A stretch of 64,000 nucleotides of DNA from CAWEDP01 sp963807925 (GCA_963807925.1 CAWEDP010000001.1:434001-498000); one strand, 5' to 3'; shown: positions 51,928 to 61,376, numbered from the stretch's first letter. Made by a program: numbers and translations. Notes: a model not told the origin generated them from the sequence alone.

Positions 51928-52515
51928 ATGAAACCGAGGTGCTCGATGGTCGTGCTCCTGCTGTGGCTCGCGGGCGGCCCCGTTGCGGTTGCGACAGGGC
52001 AGGTGGTGGGCACTCCCAGGCCGGTGTTCACGCGCCAAGCAACCGCCACGGCACTGTCGCACGAAGCCGAGACGTTCATGGCGCCGCAGGATCGGCCCTA
52101 CGACTGGTCTCGTCTACGGCAACTGACGAACCAGGAGATCGTGCTCTTCGCGCAGGGCCTGGCCGGTAGAAGGTGCCGACTTGTCACCGTCGAGGACACA
52201 GCCCTGACGGTCGTGGATTTGGAGAGCCCGAGCAGCACGACGCTTCTGATTCCGCGGACGGACGTCCGCGAGATCAGACAATGGATTGGCCCGCGCGGGT
52301 CGCGGCTCGGTGCGATAATCGGCGCGGCGGGCGGATTTGCGCTCGGGTTCACGACAGCCCTCTCGCTCTCCTACAAGCAATGTGGCGGCAGCTGTGCGGA
52401 CGAACGAATCCTCATCGGCGCGTCTCTCGTCGGAATGCCAGTTGCCGGCGGCTTTCTTGGGTATCGGCTTTTCGGTCACCGTCGCACGCTCAAGACCATC
52501 TACGTCAAGCCATAG
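51928..52515 (+). CDS. Exported hypothetical protein with glycine-zipper membrane segment
   Basis: 195 aa. The signal peptide is 'MVVLLLWLAGGPVAVATG'. A 60-residue domain of SH3-like character ('QGLAGRRCRLVTVEDTALTV', 'LLIPRTDVREI') precedes a glycine-rich hydrophobic hairpin 'LGAIIGAAGGFALGFTTALS' and 'LIGASLVGMPVAGGFLGYRL'. This plan (small beta domain plus Gly-zipper) recurs in Acidobacteriota exported proteins. The start choice is based on the signal peptide; the frame is open further upstream into IS110 debris. Confidence 0.6.
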   Translation: MKPRCSMVVLLLWLAGGPVAVATGQVVGTPRPVFTRQATATALSHEAETFMAPQDRPYDWSRLRQLTNQEIVLFAQGLAGRRCRLVTVEDTALTVVDLESPSSTTLLIPRTDVREIRQWIGPRGSRLGAIIGAAGGFALGFTTALSLSYKQCGGSCADERILIGASLVGMPVAGGFLGYRLFGHRRTLKTIYVKP

Positions 52516-52622
52516 TGGCTCTGCATCTTCGGAAAGGAGTCCGCAATCCAGTCGCGCAGCCGAGCTTCCTGAAAAACGCGTAACCATGCAGTCACGAGTG
52601 CCGGAAATGATCGAGCAACGCA

Positions 52623-52990
52623 TCAGCGTGATGTCTCGCGGGGTCGTTTCAGCGGCTGCGCGGACGCTCGCGGCGCCGAGGAGAGACACGTCGCCGTCAT
52701 CAGGCGGGCCTCGGCGTCCACGTTCTCGAGCCCGCGGAGTTTGACTTTCCGGATCCAGGCGATGGTTTTCAGCCAGCCAAAGGCGGGCTCGATGCGCGGT
52801 CGCGCATGCTGGCTCATCGCATAGCCCTCATGCCGCGTCGTACGGGCATCGATCGCGCTCCCACCGGAGCGGTTCAGATTCTGCGTCACATGCTGGGTGC
52901 AACCCAGCTCGCGCGTGACGTCCACAAATTCGCGCACATCGTACGCTTTGTCCGCACCGAGCGTCCGCTGGCGCCACCCGAGCGACGCCG
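52623..52990 (-). pseudogene. IS5-type transposase C-terminal remnant
   Basis: Reads 'TLGADKAYDVREFVDVTREL', 'NLNRSGGSAIDARTTRHEGY' and 'FGWLKTIAWIRKVKLRGLEN'. It is related to, but distinct from, the IS5 copy at 49843. The N-terminal half is absent and the end is scrambled. Confidence 0.75.
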
Positions 52991-53027
52991 GTCCCGGCTA
53001 CGCTGCCGCGCGGGCGTCGGACGTTTG

Positions 53028-53177
53028 TATATCGGCGGATCTTCGTTGGCGCCTCATGACGCCGCCAGCTTCCTCGGCGTCGCCGGCAGCCTGCTCGCCG
53101 TAGCGGCAGCCGCCTGCTGGCTGCCGACGCGCCGCGCCATGGCCGTCGATCCGGCGACGGCACTCCGCGCGGAATGA
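53028..53177 (+). pseudogene. C-terminal fragment of an FtsX/MacB-type ABC permease
   Basis: The last ~45 codons read 'ASFLGVAGSLLAVAAAACWL' and 'PTRRAMAVDPATALRAE', the standard end of the permease domain in the large acidobacterial FtsX family. The rest has been lost, probably to the adjacent IS5 remnant. Confidence 0.65.
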
Positions 53178-53331
53178 TCGCAAAGTCCGTCATGCCACTT
53201 CCCAGCCGAGCGCCTGATACGCTCTTCAAGCGCGATCACGGGTAAGTAGCGTGCAACGCCGAGTGTTGACGGATTCGAGTTCGGTTTCCATGGCCGCCTG
53301 TGGGAGCGATGGTCTCGGCGATGGTTCAACG

Positions 53332-53404
53332 CAGCGCGCATGACCGCGTCGATTTGCCGCAGCCAGCTCGTCAACCGGCTCCAACTCCCGCTGTTCTGGT
53401 CCAC
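53332..53404 (+). repeat. Second copy of the element right end
   Basis: Aligns with 45402-45464 and ends TGTTCTGGTCCAC, matching the tRNA-Ala end for 11 bases before diverging. Interpreted as the right boundary of element B. Confidence 0.5.
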
Positions 53405-53454
53405 AAACCCCATCCGTATTCAGGGCCATCGACGTGCCGACGCTCCTTCGCAGC

Positions 53455-54072
53455 TCAAACTGGAGCGACTCTCGCCAGCGTCTTCAGAGCGGACTTTGCC
53501 TTGGCTTTGCGAACAGCCTTCCACTCGGTGTCGGCGCGATGGTGTTTGAGGTCCGTCAGATAGGCGTACTCCGGCGTGAGCAGCCGGTGTTCCTCTGCCG
53601 TGGCCTTCGTCCATGACCGGGCGAACGTCTCGAAGGTCGGCGCCTCTCCTCGCGTCCAGAACTCCATGGCGAGCACCCGGGCAACCGCGCCGTCCTTGAA
53701 CCGTCCGGCGGTCAGATCACGAAGCAACCGCATGACCCCACCGAACTCCTTCGCGTACCAACGATAGTAGAGGCGATCGCGAGGTCCGGGCCGCGCCGGC
53801 GGACTCTCCTCGCGGACGATCTGTGCGGGGATGCGAGTGGGCTGACCGACTTGGCCTGTTGTGAGATAACGCCGGACACGGGCCAGTACGATCGGCTTTC
53901 GATCAGTGTCCTTCGTGGCCTTCACCTTGCCGTCCGCAAACTCCGCCACGATCCGGTATGGGATTCCGCGCTCCGAGCAGAAGCCGCGAATCTCCTCGAG
54001 GTTCATGTAGTTCAGCTCCTCGAGGAGCCGCGCGCACTCGCTCGCGGTGAGCTGCGACAGGAAGTTCGACAT
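53455..54072 (-). CDS. Hypothetical protein with SAP-like N-terminus
   Basis: 205 aa from 'MSNFLSQLTASECARLLEEL'. Residues 20-45 ('MNLEEIRGFCSERGIPYRI') resemble a SAP-type helix-extended-helix, which often binds DNA. The rest is helical and basic, with no catalytic motif ('RDRLYYRWYAKEFGGVMRLL'). It starts 50 bases beyond the boundary of element B. An upstream ATG at 54087 would add five residues. The 250 bases between 54073 and 54325 show no gene. Confidence 0.6.
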   Translation of the reverse strand: MSNFLSQLTASECARLLEELNYMNLEEIRGFCSERGIPYRIVAEFADGKVKATKDTDRKPIVLARVRRYLTTGQVGQPTRIPAQIVREESPPARPGPRDRLYYRWYAKEFGGVMRLLRDLTAGRFKDGAVARVLAMEFWTRGEAPTFETFARSWTKATAEEHRLLTPEYAYLTDLKHHRADTEWKAVRKAKAKSALKTLARVAPV

Positions 54073-54325
54073 TCGAATACCTTTCAACGCGTCCGGCCCG
54101 CGCCACCACTCCTGCCTCGGTCGCTTCTTTCAGATCGATGCCATCTTGGGAATTCCGCCTATGATAGCGCCGGGATGAGCGCCACGTCAGTCGCACGTCT
54201 CAGCTCTGAAGAACGCCAGCGGGGCTGCAGATGGACGACGCCGTGCTGTGCAACAGCTCACGTCGTGGCGATGAACGGACGAACGGCGGAAACCGCCGCT
54301 CAGTCTTCATCTAACGAAGCGACGG

Positions 54326-54490
54326 ATGCTGATACTCGCCCTCGGACTGGCCGCTGTCGGCGCGGTGTTCGTTTTGAGAGCGTGGGCCAGGAACGGCAGC
54401 GGGCAGCAGCCGGCCGAACCGTTCCGGATCGCGGGCAATTTCTACTACGTCGGCGCAAACGACGGCACTTCGTTCCTGAGCAGCCGCGCG
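54326..54490 (+). pseudogene. N-terminal remnant of a metallo-beta-lactamase-fold protein
   Basis: A signal or anchor segment ('MLILALGLAAVGAVFVLRAW') and 'EPFRIAGNFYYVGANDGTSF' match the start of subclass B3-like MBL proteins. Downstream the frame degenerates and the HxHxDH zinc motif is absent. Confidence 0.45.
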
Positions 54491-54697
54491 ACGGCTGTCG
54501 GCCATCCAGGACGATGTCGGCGCAAGGTAGCGTCTGAGCGGGCGTACTGCGTTCGGCGGCGATAATGCCGTTCGTGATTTGAGGACCACGCTCGTCGGGA
54601 ACTCGATCAGGTAAGTGGACCTATCCGGTCGAATCGTCGTCGCCCTGATGTGGCCCACAGTGGGACGCGAATCACCACGAGCTGGGCAGCCCCCGGT

Positions 54698-55761
54698 TCA
54701 GACGCCCTGGAACTCGATGAGCAGGGTCTTGTCCGAATCGGCGTGTCGGTAGACCCGCTCGAAGCGGCGCCGAAGCGGACCACGATGCCCCAATCCTTCA
54801 GCAGGTCGTTCATAAGTGGCGCGGGGAAGTCGGGAGGATAGCCGCCCACCGGCAACCCCATCGTCAACCGATCAAGAAACGGGACGACGACATCGTTATA
54901 CGCCTGCGCATCATTCGCGCGACGGGAGAAGAACGTGTTCAACAACACCATCGGTGCAGGATAGGGACGCTTGGCGTCCGGGCCCCAGATATCGGCGGCC
55001 CAGATGGCCTGCGCGGGGAACACGAACTCGACGCGTCGCGCGTCGTGGCTCACCATGCCGTGGAGGGTCATCTGAGCGTTCCTCAGCAGGCAAAACATGA
55101 AGTCGCCACCGGCGAACGTGACTCGCCGGGCGTCGACATGGATTTGATGCTCCTGGCCCTCGGTGATGAACGCGTAGTCGGGCCGGCGGTCGGCGGTGTA
55201 CCAGTCCGGGTACTCCTGGCTGACCCAGTAGACTACGGGCCGACGGTCCTGCCTGGCCTGTTCGACAAGGCGATCAATGCCGGGTTTGGCCACGGCAGTA
55301 TGGTCGAAGCCGTCGAGGTTCGCGTGCCCGATAAACAAGAATTCCTTCGCCTTGATTTCCTTCGTCGTACTGTAAGGGACCGCCATGATCGGCCGCTGCG
55401 CGGAACCTGCCACGTCGATGGTGAGTCGTCGTTCCGAAGTTGGTGTGCGCACCACAATGTGGGTGCGCCCAGAGCGCACGGCTTCGATGAACAACTCCCC
55501 ATTCGGTTCGATCGACCGAACGATCCCAGGGGCCTCGATGGCGAACTCGTAGTGGGGAACGCTCTGAAAGCGGTCACCCTCGCGAACCTGAACCTGGTAA
55601 TGAATCTCCTCCCCAGGGTGCAGGAGGAAGTGTCGCGGGAATACCTCCAACTCGGGATTAGATGGCTGCGGAGCCTGACCATGCCGCCAGGACGCACCGA
55701 CGACAACCAGTGCGAGAAGCAGGACGCCTCCGGTCGCGGGTCGGTGAGGCATGGGCACCAT
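54698..55761 (-). CDS. Exported protein with Ig-like domain (C-terminal frameshift)
   Basis: About 354 aa. It starts 'MVPMPHRPATGGVLLLALVV' (signal peptide). An Ig-like beta domain follows (about 30-120, 'ELEVFPRHFLLHPGEEIHYQ' to 'RRLTIDVAG'), then an alpha/beta domain ('KEFLFIGHANLDGFDHTAVA', 'VVYWVSQEYPDWYTADRRPD'). Near 54768 a one-base loss shifts the frame; corrected, it ends 'FERVYRHADSDKTLLIEFQG' at 54698. Uncorrected it runs to 54607. Function unknown. Confidence 0.6.
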
Positions 55762-56090
55762 GCTACTCCTGTTAGCGGATCTGATAGCGCGCCATCGGCT
55801 TCCCGATCAGCGCCGCGCGTCTTCAACGCGCAGGCGTGATCGCGCGCAGCGAGCCACGTCCGGGCGCTTCGCCGGCGGCACCGGCGACCGGCCATCGCGC
55901 GGCTGAGAAACGCCGCTCGGGGAAACAGAGCGAAGCGGTTGATCCGGTGCTCCCGTCGCGCCAAGCGAGCGTCGGTACCTGGCGCGCGTCGCCCGGTCCA
56001 GGCCCTTGCTGCAACTCGTGCCGCCACTCGGCGACTCGTCGGGAGTTCCTGAGCCAGCGTCGCGCATACCATGCGAGGTATCTCAGGCCG
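55762..56090. other. Intergenic stretch without a gene
   Basis: Several short overlapping frames on both strands but no recognisable protein, ribosome site or repeat. Confidence 0.4.
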
Positions 56091-56220
56091 ATGCCCGTCA
56101 TCAAACCCGGCGATTTCGACGACGAACGGGTGAAGGCACGGTTGATCCAACATCTCGAGGGCATGCACGCCAACCCGCCTCAGGGCCACGTGTTCGCACT
56201 CGACTGGTCAGGACTAGTCC
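56091..56220 (+). pseudogene. N-terminal remnant of a GNAT acetyltransferase
   Basis: 'MPVIKPGDFDDERVKARLIQ' and 'HLEGMHANPPQGHVFALDWS' match the start of a GNAT subgroup (xDPRVxALLxxHLxxMHAxSPPxSVHALDxxGL). The acetyl-CoA site is missing and the frame runs out. Confidence 0.5.
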
Positions 56221-56314
56221 TCGTTGTTCGTCGGCGGGACACTGTCCTCGTGCACAGTGATCGGTTATCCCGCCGGCTGAGTCAAGTGGAGGGAGTGGCG
56301 CGAGCGCCGCCCGC

Positions 56315-57412
56315 TCAGGACTTGAGCCGTCGCTTGACTTCGAGTACGAAGCGCGCGGCCGCGCCCGGCGGGCGGACCGCCCCGACGGCTTCGGAAGCAT
56401 CGCCAACAACCTCGACTCCCCTCATCGCGGCCTCCTTGGCGAACATCGCCGGATTGAGAAATCCGAGTCCGGCGACACCGATGAATTGAGCCGTGCCGCG
56501 CAGGAGCTTCTTCCATCGACTCTTCACGACGTCCGCGGTGTACCTGGCGGACTCGCGAACGACGGGCTCGACTTCCGTGGCGATCACGTTTGCAGCCTCT
56601 CTGGCGAGGGCCTCGCGGGAGCGCTCCTCGCCGGCCAGCGCTCGCAGCTGCTTGGTCAACCGCAGCATGTCGGCCCGCATCGGGTCGAGGTGGTCCTTGA
56701 CGTGGGCCTTGAGTTCCGCCACCACAGAGAGCGGCAAACGCGAGACGTCAGGCAGAAGCAGCCTGGACAGCGCATCCATGAGGAGCTGCGCGGCGCCATG
56801 GGCGTCCCAGGCCGCCAGCGGCTCCAGCGCGTACGGGCTTCTCGGCTCCACGATGCATCCCTGAATGTCGTTCGCGTCGAGGTAGTGACGCACCTCGGCG
56901 GGGATCCGTTCGTCCAGCTCCCAAGCCAGGCGCGCGATGGTGATGAGGTCGAACGTCTGTCGCGAGCCGAAGACTTTGCGGACCAGCTCCTCCATGTAGG
57001 GCGGCTCGATGAAGGCCGCCGAGCCGAGGGGTGTCCACGCCGTCGTCGGCGTGAGCCCCAGCACGCGGGCGGCGGCGAACTCGAGCAGCTTCTGGGGGAC
57101 GAAGGTGACCGGGATCTCGACGTGGAATCCTGCGGCTTCGATCTGCTGAATGAGCTCGCTGTAGGCGGTCCGGCGACGGGTGAGGTCTTCTTCCGTCATG
57201 CCTGCGTGCGCAGGCAGCGAGCGCAGACCGATCGAGAGCTCGACCTTCCTCCCCGCGGTGGTTGTGAAACGAGCTGGAACCAGGTTGAACAGCTCGGTCG
57301 GAAGCCACACGACCCTGTCTCCGTAGAGCAGCGCATTGGCAAGCTCGGCGTTGCCGGGAAACCGAGGGAGGTGGTTGATGACGCAAAGATTCCACTCCGA
57401 GGATTCCGCCAT
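56315..57412 (-). CDS. Hypothetical protein, helical C-terminus
   Basis: 365 aa from 'MAESSEWNLCVINHLPRFPG'. It has a compact N-terminal region ('GDRVVWLPTELFNLVPARFT'), a helical middle and a long helix-rich C-terminal part with 'VVAELKAHVKDHLDPMRADM' and a short hydrophobic stretch 'GTAQFIGVAGLGFLNPAMF'. No signal peptide and no recognised family. The frame is open further upstream, but that extension overlaps an ABC ATPase remnant on the other strand. Confidence 0.6.
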   Translation of the reverse strand: MAESSEWNLCVINHLPRFPGNAELANALLYGDRVVWLPTELFNLVPARFTTTAGRKVELSIGLRSLPAHAGMTEEDLTRRRTAYSELIQQIEAAGFHVEIPVTFVPQKLLEFAAARVLGLTPTTAWTPLGSAAFIEPPYMEELVRKVFGSRQTFDLITIARLAWELDERIPAEVRHYLDANDIQGCIVEPRSPYALEPLAAWDAHGAAQLLMDALSRLLLPDVSRLPLSVVAELKAHVKDHLDPMRADMLRLTKQLRALAGEERSREALAREAANVIATEVEPVVRESARYTADVVKSRWKKLLRGTAQFIGVAGLGFLNPAMFAKEAAMRGVEVVGDASEAVGAVRPPGAAARFVLEVKRRLKS

Positions 57413-57533
57413 GCACTGGAGGATAGCTCGCATTCGAGCCGCAGGCGAGAACGAGGTGTCGGCGGCGCGGGGTCCTTGCGGAACGACCGAGGACGCTCGG
57501 CTTCCTTGAAAGAATTTCGCCCGCGCGGGGAAG

Positions 57534-57683
57534 ACCACCATCCTCATTTCTTCCCACGAGCTTGCGGAGATCGAGGACTTGACGACCCACATCGCCGTGC
57601 AGGTGGGTCGCCTCGTCATCCCTGAGATCCGCCTCAGCGAGTGGGCGCCGAATCGGGCAGACGACGACACGCGGCTGCACTAG
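57534..57683 (+). pseudogene. C-terminal fragment of an ABC transporter ATPase
   Basis: Reads 'TTILISSHELAEIEDLTTHI', the H-loop region ('SSHELAEIE') of ABC ATPases, followed by 'AVQVGRLVIPEIRLSE' and a stop at 57681-57683. Walker motifs are gone. It is independent from the degenerate but intact ABC gene at 26417. Confidence 0.6.
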
Positions 57684-57707
57684 GCCGACGGGCAACCGAC
57701 CGGACGG

Positions 57708-58664
57708 CTACGCCGGCCTCGCGATGTACCACGTGATGCCCATCGGGTCCTGCACTGAGCCCACCCGATCGCCGTACCGCTGATCGACGGGCGGCGACAG
57801 CGGCGTCGCTCCCGCGGAGACGGCCTGCGCGTAGAGCGCGTCGCAATCGGCCACGTAGAGGTAGAACGCGGTCTTCTTGGGTTCGACCCGCCCCTGGGTG
57901 TCGCCCATCTCGATTGCGCCGTCGCCAATCCGGATGTGAGCGTGCATGATGACGCCCTCGACTTCGTGGCGGAATTCCTCGACCGCGCCAAATGCCCGCG
58001 TGAGGAAGTCGATGTACGACGGCACGCCCCGCGGATGGATGAACGGCGTCACGGTGCGATGTCCCTGAGGCACCGGCGAGGGACCCAGGTGGGTCGCGAT
58101 GTACCAGTGGTTGCCAAACCGGTCTTCGACAAACCCGGCGCGCTCGCCGTAGGAGCGGTCTTCGGGCGCCCCAAGCGACTTCGCCCCTGCGGCCATCGCC
58201 CGCTCGAAGGCCGCGTCGACATCCGGCACGTAGACGTGGAACGCCGCCGGCGAGAACGGAAGACCTCCTTCCGCACCGCCCTCGCCGATCATCAACATCG
58301 AATCGCCGACGCGCACCTCGCGATGCGCGCTGTCGCCGCCAGTCGTGGTGACTGACGTCTCGACCGCTCCAAACACGGCCGTCAGGAAGTCGAGCAGCCC
58401 GGCCTCGCGCACGCGGATATAGGGCGTAAGGGTCGTGAACCCCTCGCGAACCACGGCCTTTTCGATCGTCGTCGACATGGTCGTCCTCCGTTCCAGATTG
58501 GCGCGCAGCCGCGTCTTGAACGCTGCGCCCGGCCACGACCGCAAGTCGCTCGCCAGCAGGGCGAGCGGCGAGAGCTCCGCGTCGGCGAGTGCGGCGGTCG
58601 CATCGCGCCCTGCGAGGACCAGATCGATCGTCTGGTCGAGCCGCTCGATGAGCGGTTCAACCAC
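57708..58664 (-). CDS. Tandem VOC (PhnB-like) protein with anti-sigma-like N-terminus
   Basis: 318 aa. Residues 1-62 ('IERLDQTIDLVLAGRDATAA', 'LALLASDLRSWPGAAFKTRL') resemble the short N-terminal helical segment found ahead of anti-sigma or sigma-linked proteins. Two glyoxalase/PhnB domains follow (about 75-190 and 197-318), with 'GFVEDRFGNHWYIATH' and 'GSVQDPMGITWYIARP'. The start overlaps the end of the ECF sigma factor gene by eight bases. An internal ATG at residue 63 ('MSTTIEKAVVREGF') could give a VOC-only protein. Confidence 0.82.
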   Translation of the reverse strand: MVEPLIERLDQTIDLVLAGRDATAALADAELSPLALLASDLRSWPGAAFKTRLRANLERRTTMSTTIEKAVVREGFTTLTPYIRVREAGLLDFLTAVFGAVETSVTTTGGDSAHREVRVGDSMLMIGEGGAEGGLPFSPAAFHVYVPDVDAAFERAMAAGAKSLGAPEDRSYGERAGFVEDRFGNHWYIATHLGPSPVPQGHRTVTPFIHPRGVPSYIDFLTRAFGAVEEFRHEVEGVIMHAHIRIGDGAIEMGDTQGRVEPKKTAFYLYVADCDALYAQAVSAGATPLSPPVDQRYGDRVGSVQDPMGITWYIARPA

Positions 58665-59190
58665 GACGCCGCTCCATGCGCTTCCGCAGGTTCTCGAGCG
58701 CCCGCAGCTGCAACTGCTTCACGGCGCCCTCGGACCGCTCCAACGCCGCGGCAATCTCGCGGATGCTCCTGCCGTCCACGAAACGCATCTCGATCACCTG
58801 CCGCTGCAGATCCGGAAGCCGGTCGACCAGCTGAAACAACATCGCTCGCCGCTCGATCGTCGCCGACTCGCCTTCGTCGGGTACATCCGGCGGCGGGCCG
58901 GCGGAGTCGCGCTCGATCTGCTGCCGGCGATCCGACAGCGCGTTGGCCGCGATCCGGAAGAGCCACGCAATCAGCGGAACGCCGCGCCACTCGAACCTGG
59001 GCAGGTTCACCAGCGCCCGCTCGAACACCTCGGACGTGATGTCCTCCGCCTCCGCGCGGCTCCCCGCGCGCCGGATCGCATAGGCGTAGACCCGGTGAAA
59101 ATGGCGTTCGTAGAGCTCGACGAACCGGGCCGGATCGGTCTGCGCCGCTTCGATCAGCGCCCGCTCGTCGTGATCGGCCGTGATGGCCAC
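58657..59190 (-). CDS. ECF-family RNA polymerase sigma factor
   Basis: 177 aa. Region 2 is 'FVELYERHFHRVYAYAIRRA' to 'AEDITSEVFERALVNLPRFE' with the -10 contact helix; region 4 is 'LPDLQRQVIEMRFVDGRSIR' and 'EIAAALERSEGAVKQLQLRA'. No classical anti-sigma gene lies next to it. The coupled downstream gene encodes the VOC fusion, which may sense its signal. Confidence 0.93.
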   Translation of the reverse strand: MAITADHDERALIEAAQTDPARFVELYERHFHRVYAYAIRRAGSRAEAEDITSEVFERALVNLPRFEWRGVPLIAWLFRIAANALSDRRQQIERDSAGPPPDVPDEGESATIERRAMLFQLVDRLPDLQRQVIEMRFVDGRSIREIAAALERSEGAVKQLQLRALENLRKRMERRRG

Positions 59191-59204
59191 TACAGGGCTG
59201 TCGA

Positions 59205-60496
59205 TCAGGATAACGAGCGGGCCGGGTGGAAAGTTACGGGTGCCGCCGCCGCGTCTCGGCGGGGCCTCACGCCCGGCGCCAGGTCGGGCATGCGCAGACG
59301 CCGGACGATGGCGTCGGCGATCAGGCGATGTCCAGCCTCGTTGGGATGACCGTCGGCGTCCCCGAAATAGGGCTGCTCATCGGCCTGGCGGAGGTCCCTT
59401 GTGACATCCACGAACGCAATCCCGCCCGACATGAGGTGGGTGGTCAGTTCGGCCTTGAGCCGGTCCTCGGTCGACGCGAGGCGCGACAGCCCGCCGTCGG
59501 TGTCATCGGTATGCGGCCAGAAGACCGATTCCTTCGTGGGAATGAGCACGACCACCAATTGGACGCCGGCGTCCCGGCTTCGTTGTGCGACCCGCGACAA
59601 GGCGGCTTTGACAATCTCGATGCCTTCCCGAATGCGAACATCACCATCGTCCAGCACGCGGGCGCGGTACGGCGGCGTCAGAATGGTCCGCCATCCCGGC
59701 CGATCGACGATCAGGCAGTATTGACGCTGAATCGGAGAGAGCCCGCGAACCGCCGTGTCGAAGTCGCGCGCCAGCAGCGACGACGAGGCGGGCGGCTTCA
59801 GCAGGAGATCCTTGGCGGTGTGCGCCAGACCGTAGAGCCTGCTGTGGCTGGACAGAAAAGCGCGCAGGTGTTCGAGAGTCCGTGCACCGGCGGTCGGCGA
59901 TGGATCGGCGCGACGGAACAGGACGTCCACATCGCCTGCGAGAGGCGACTGGCGTTCCCGTGCCATGCCTGCGCGGGCAAGGGCAGGGGACACGAGAGCC
60001 GCGATGGTAGCGACGCGCGTCGAAAGATTGAACGCGTCGGCGAAGTCGTTGCCGAAGTAGACGGAAAGGACCAGGTCCCTGGGCCGGAACGACAGCGCTT
60101 CGTCGAGCTGCAACACGCTGTCTGCGGGCGAGTACTGGGGAACGCCATGTTGTACACGCGTTCTCCAAGCCGCGACTCCAGCAGATTCGGCCAGGCATCG
60201 TCGCGACTGACGCCAACCCCGTACGCTTGTGAATCACCGAGCACGACAACCGGCGCAAGGCCAGGCCGGTCTCTGTTGCGATAACCTGCCTCGTCGTGGT
60301 CGGGCCAACGAGGGTTGCCGCGCACTCCATGCACGGCATCCGGGATTGTGGGCCCGGCTTCCGCATCCAGGATCTTCTCGGCCCTCGCCGACACGCGGCT
60401 GACGATCTGAAGACCCGCTTCGGCCAGCCCCAGCGAGCCTGCCACGAGGAGGAGGTTCACCAGCACCCTCGATCCGGCTGGAGACTCCGATTTCAC
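59205..60496 (-). pseudogene. SGNH/GDSL-type hydrolase, frameshifted
   Basis: About 430 residues if repaired. A signal/anchor N-terminus ('VLVNLLLVAGSLGLAEAGLQ') precedes block I 'VVVLGDSQAYGVGV' with the catalytic serine. Near 60140 one C is missing: 'NMAFP' should run on into 'QYSPADSVLQLDEALSFRPR'. Block III 'FGNDFADAFN' and block V 'DADGHPNEAGHRLIADAI' (Asp/His) follow. Such exported SGNH proteins often modify polysaccharides. The indel is next to a C/G run, so an assembly error is likely. Confidence 0.8.
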
Positions 60497-60707
60497 GCCC
60501 GCGATGATATCCCGCCTTGACGGCGTGTGGTCGCCACAATTGCCTTCAACGCGGGTTCAGGCAGGTTGAGGTCGCCGCGGAGATAGTCGAACAGTTCCGG
60601 CTCGCGCCTGAGGACCGCCGCGATGGGATCGACCGGTGAGGGCTGCTCCGGCGGCAGGTGCGACCCAGGCGACGATCCCAGGCGGGAAGCGAGGAACGGG
60701 ATCGGGA
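60497..60707. other. Short region between SGNH and GNAT genes
   Basis: A minus-strand frame ends here with 'DYLRGDLNLPEPALKAIVAT', which looks protein-like but has no credible start separate from the GNAT antisense region. No confident gene. Confidence 0.3.
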
Positions 60708-61376
60708 TCAGTGAACGAGCATCGACTCTGGCTGCCGACGGGCTCTCACTCGCAGCTGCCATTCCTCTTTGAGGATCGAGTACATCACCTGATCGACCGA
60801 CTCGCCATTCCGGCGCAGCGAGCCCCGCAGCACGGCTTCCTGCACCGCGCCCATCTTGACGAGCGCGCCATGGCCGCGGACGTTCTGGACTGCCGCCCGG
60901 GCTTCGAGCCGGCGCACGGGCAGCGCACTGAAGACGAATTCGAGCGTCCGGCTGGCGGCGTCCTCGAACACACCGCTGCCCCAGTACGGGGCTCCGACGA
61001 CGAAGCCCCATTCCGCCAGCTCGAACTTCCGATCGAGACGCCGCACCTGGAAGAGGCCGATGGGACTCCCGTGACCGTGCAGCGCGACGCCAAAGACGAT
61101 GTGCGTGCCGCATATCCGCTGGCGCTCGGTCCAGGCAATGAACTGTTCGACCTCTTCGAGCGTGTGAGGCGGCGTCGAGATGAAGCGCGTCACCGCCTCG
61201 GAGGTCAGCGTGGCCAGCAGCGCGTGCGCATCCGCCATCTGCAACGCTCGCAGTTGGACGCCCCGGCCGGTCAGCACCGGCGGATGCCGCCGCCAGTCGC
61301 TCAGATGCTTGTCGAGGGCGGCCGTCCACCCCTTGCCAGGCGCGTCTTCCGGCATGCCGAGGTCCGTCGTGATCAC
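60708..61376 (-). CDS. GNAT-family N-acetyltransferase (RimJ/RimL-like)
   Basis: 222 aa from the GTG at 61374-61376, which overlaps the subtilase stop as GTGA. It has 'RGVQLRALQMADAHALLATL' at the start of the fold, 'WGFVVGAPYWGSGVFEDAAS' in the acetyl-CoA region and 'GALVKMGAVQEAVLRGSLRR' at the end, as in ribosomal-protein or amino-acid acetyltransferases. The usual R/QxxGxG/A loop is modified (YWGSGVFEDA). Coupled to the subtilase gene. Confidence 0.8.
   Translation of the reverse strand: MITTDLGMPEDAPGKGWTAALDKHLSDWRRHPPVLTGRGVQLRALQMADAHALLATLTSEAVTRFISTPPHTLEEVEQFIAWTERQRICGTHIVFGVALHGHGSPIGLFQVRRLDRKFELAEWGFVVGAPYWGSGVFEDAASRTLEFVFSALPVRRLEARAAVQNVRGHGALVKMGAVQEAVLRGSLRRNGESVDQVMYSILKEEWQLRVRARRQPESMLVH

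Larger units (their letters stand above)
45475..53404. mobile_element. Remnant element B in tandem with element A
   Basis: Bounded by attR of element A and a 70-base copy of the element right end at 53332-53404. Contents are a recombinase fragment, a DUF433 gene, a chimeric PRTase/SLOG gene and a stack of IS elements (IS21 copy B, IS5, IS110 remnant, IS5 remnant). The att-like match at its right end is only 11 bases, so the boundary is inferred. Confidence 0.5.
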
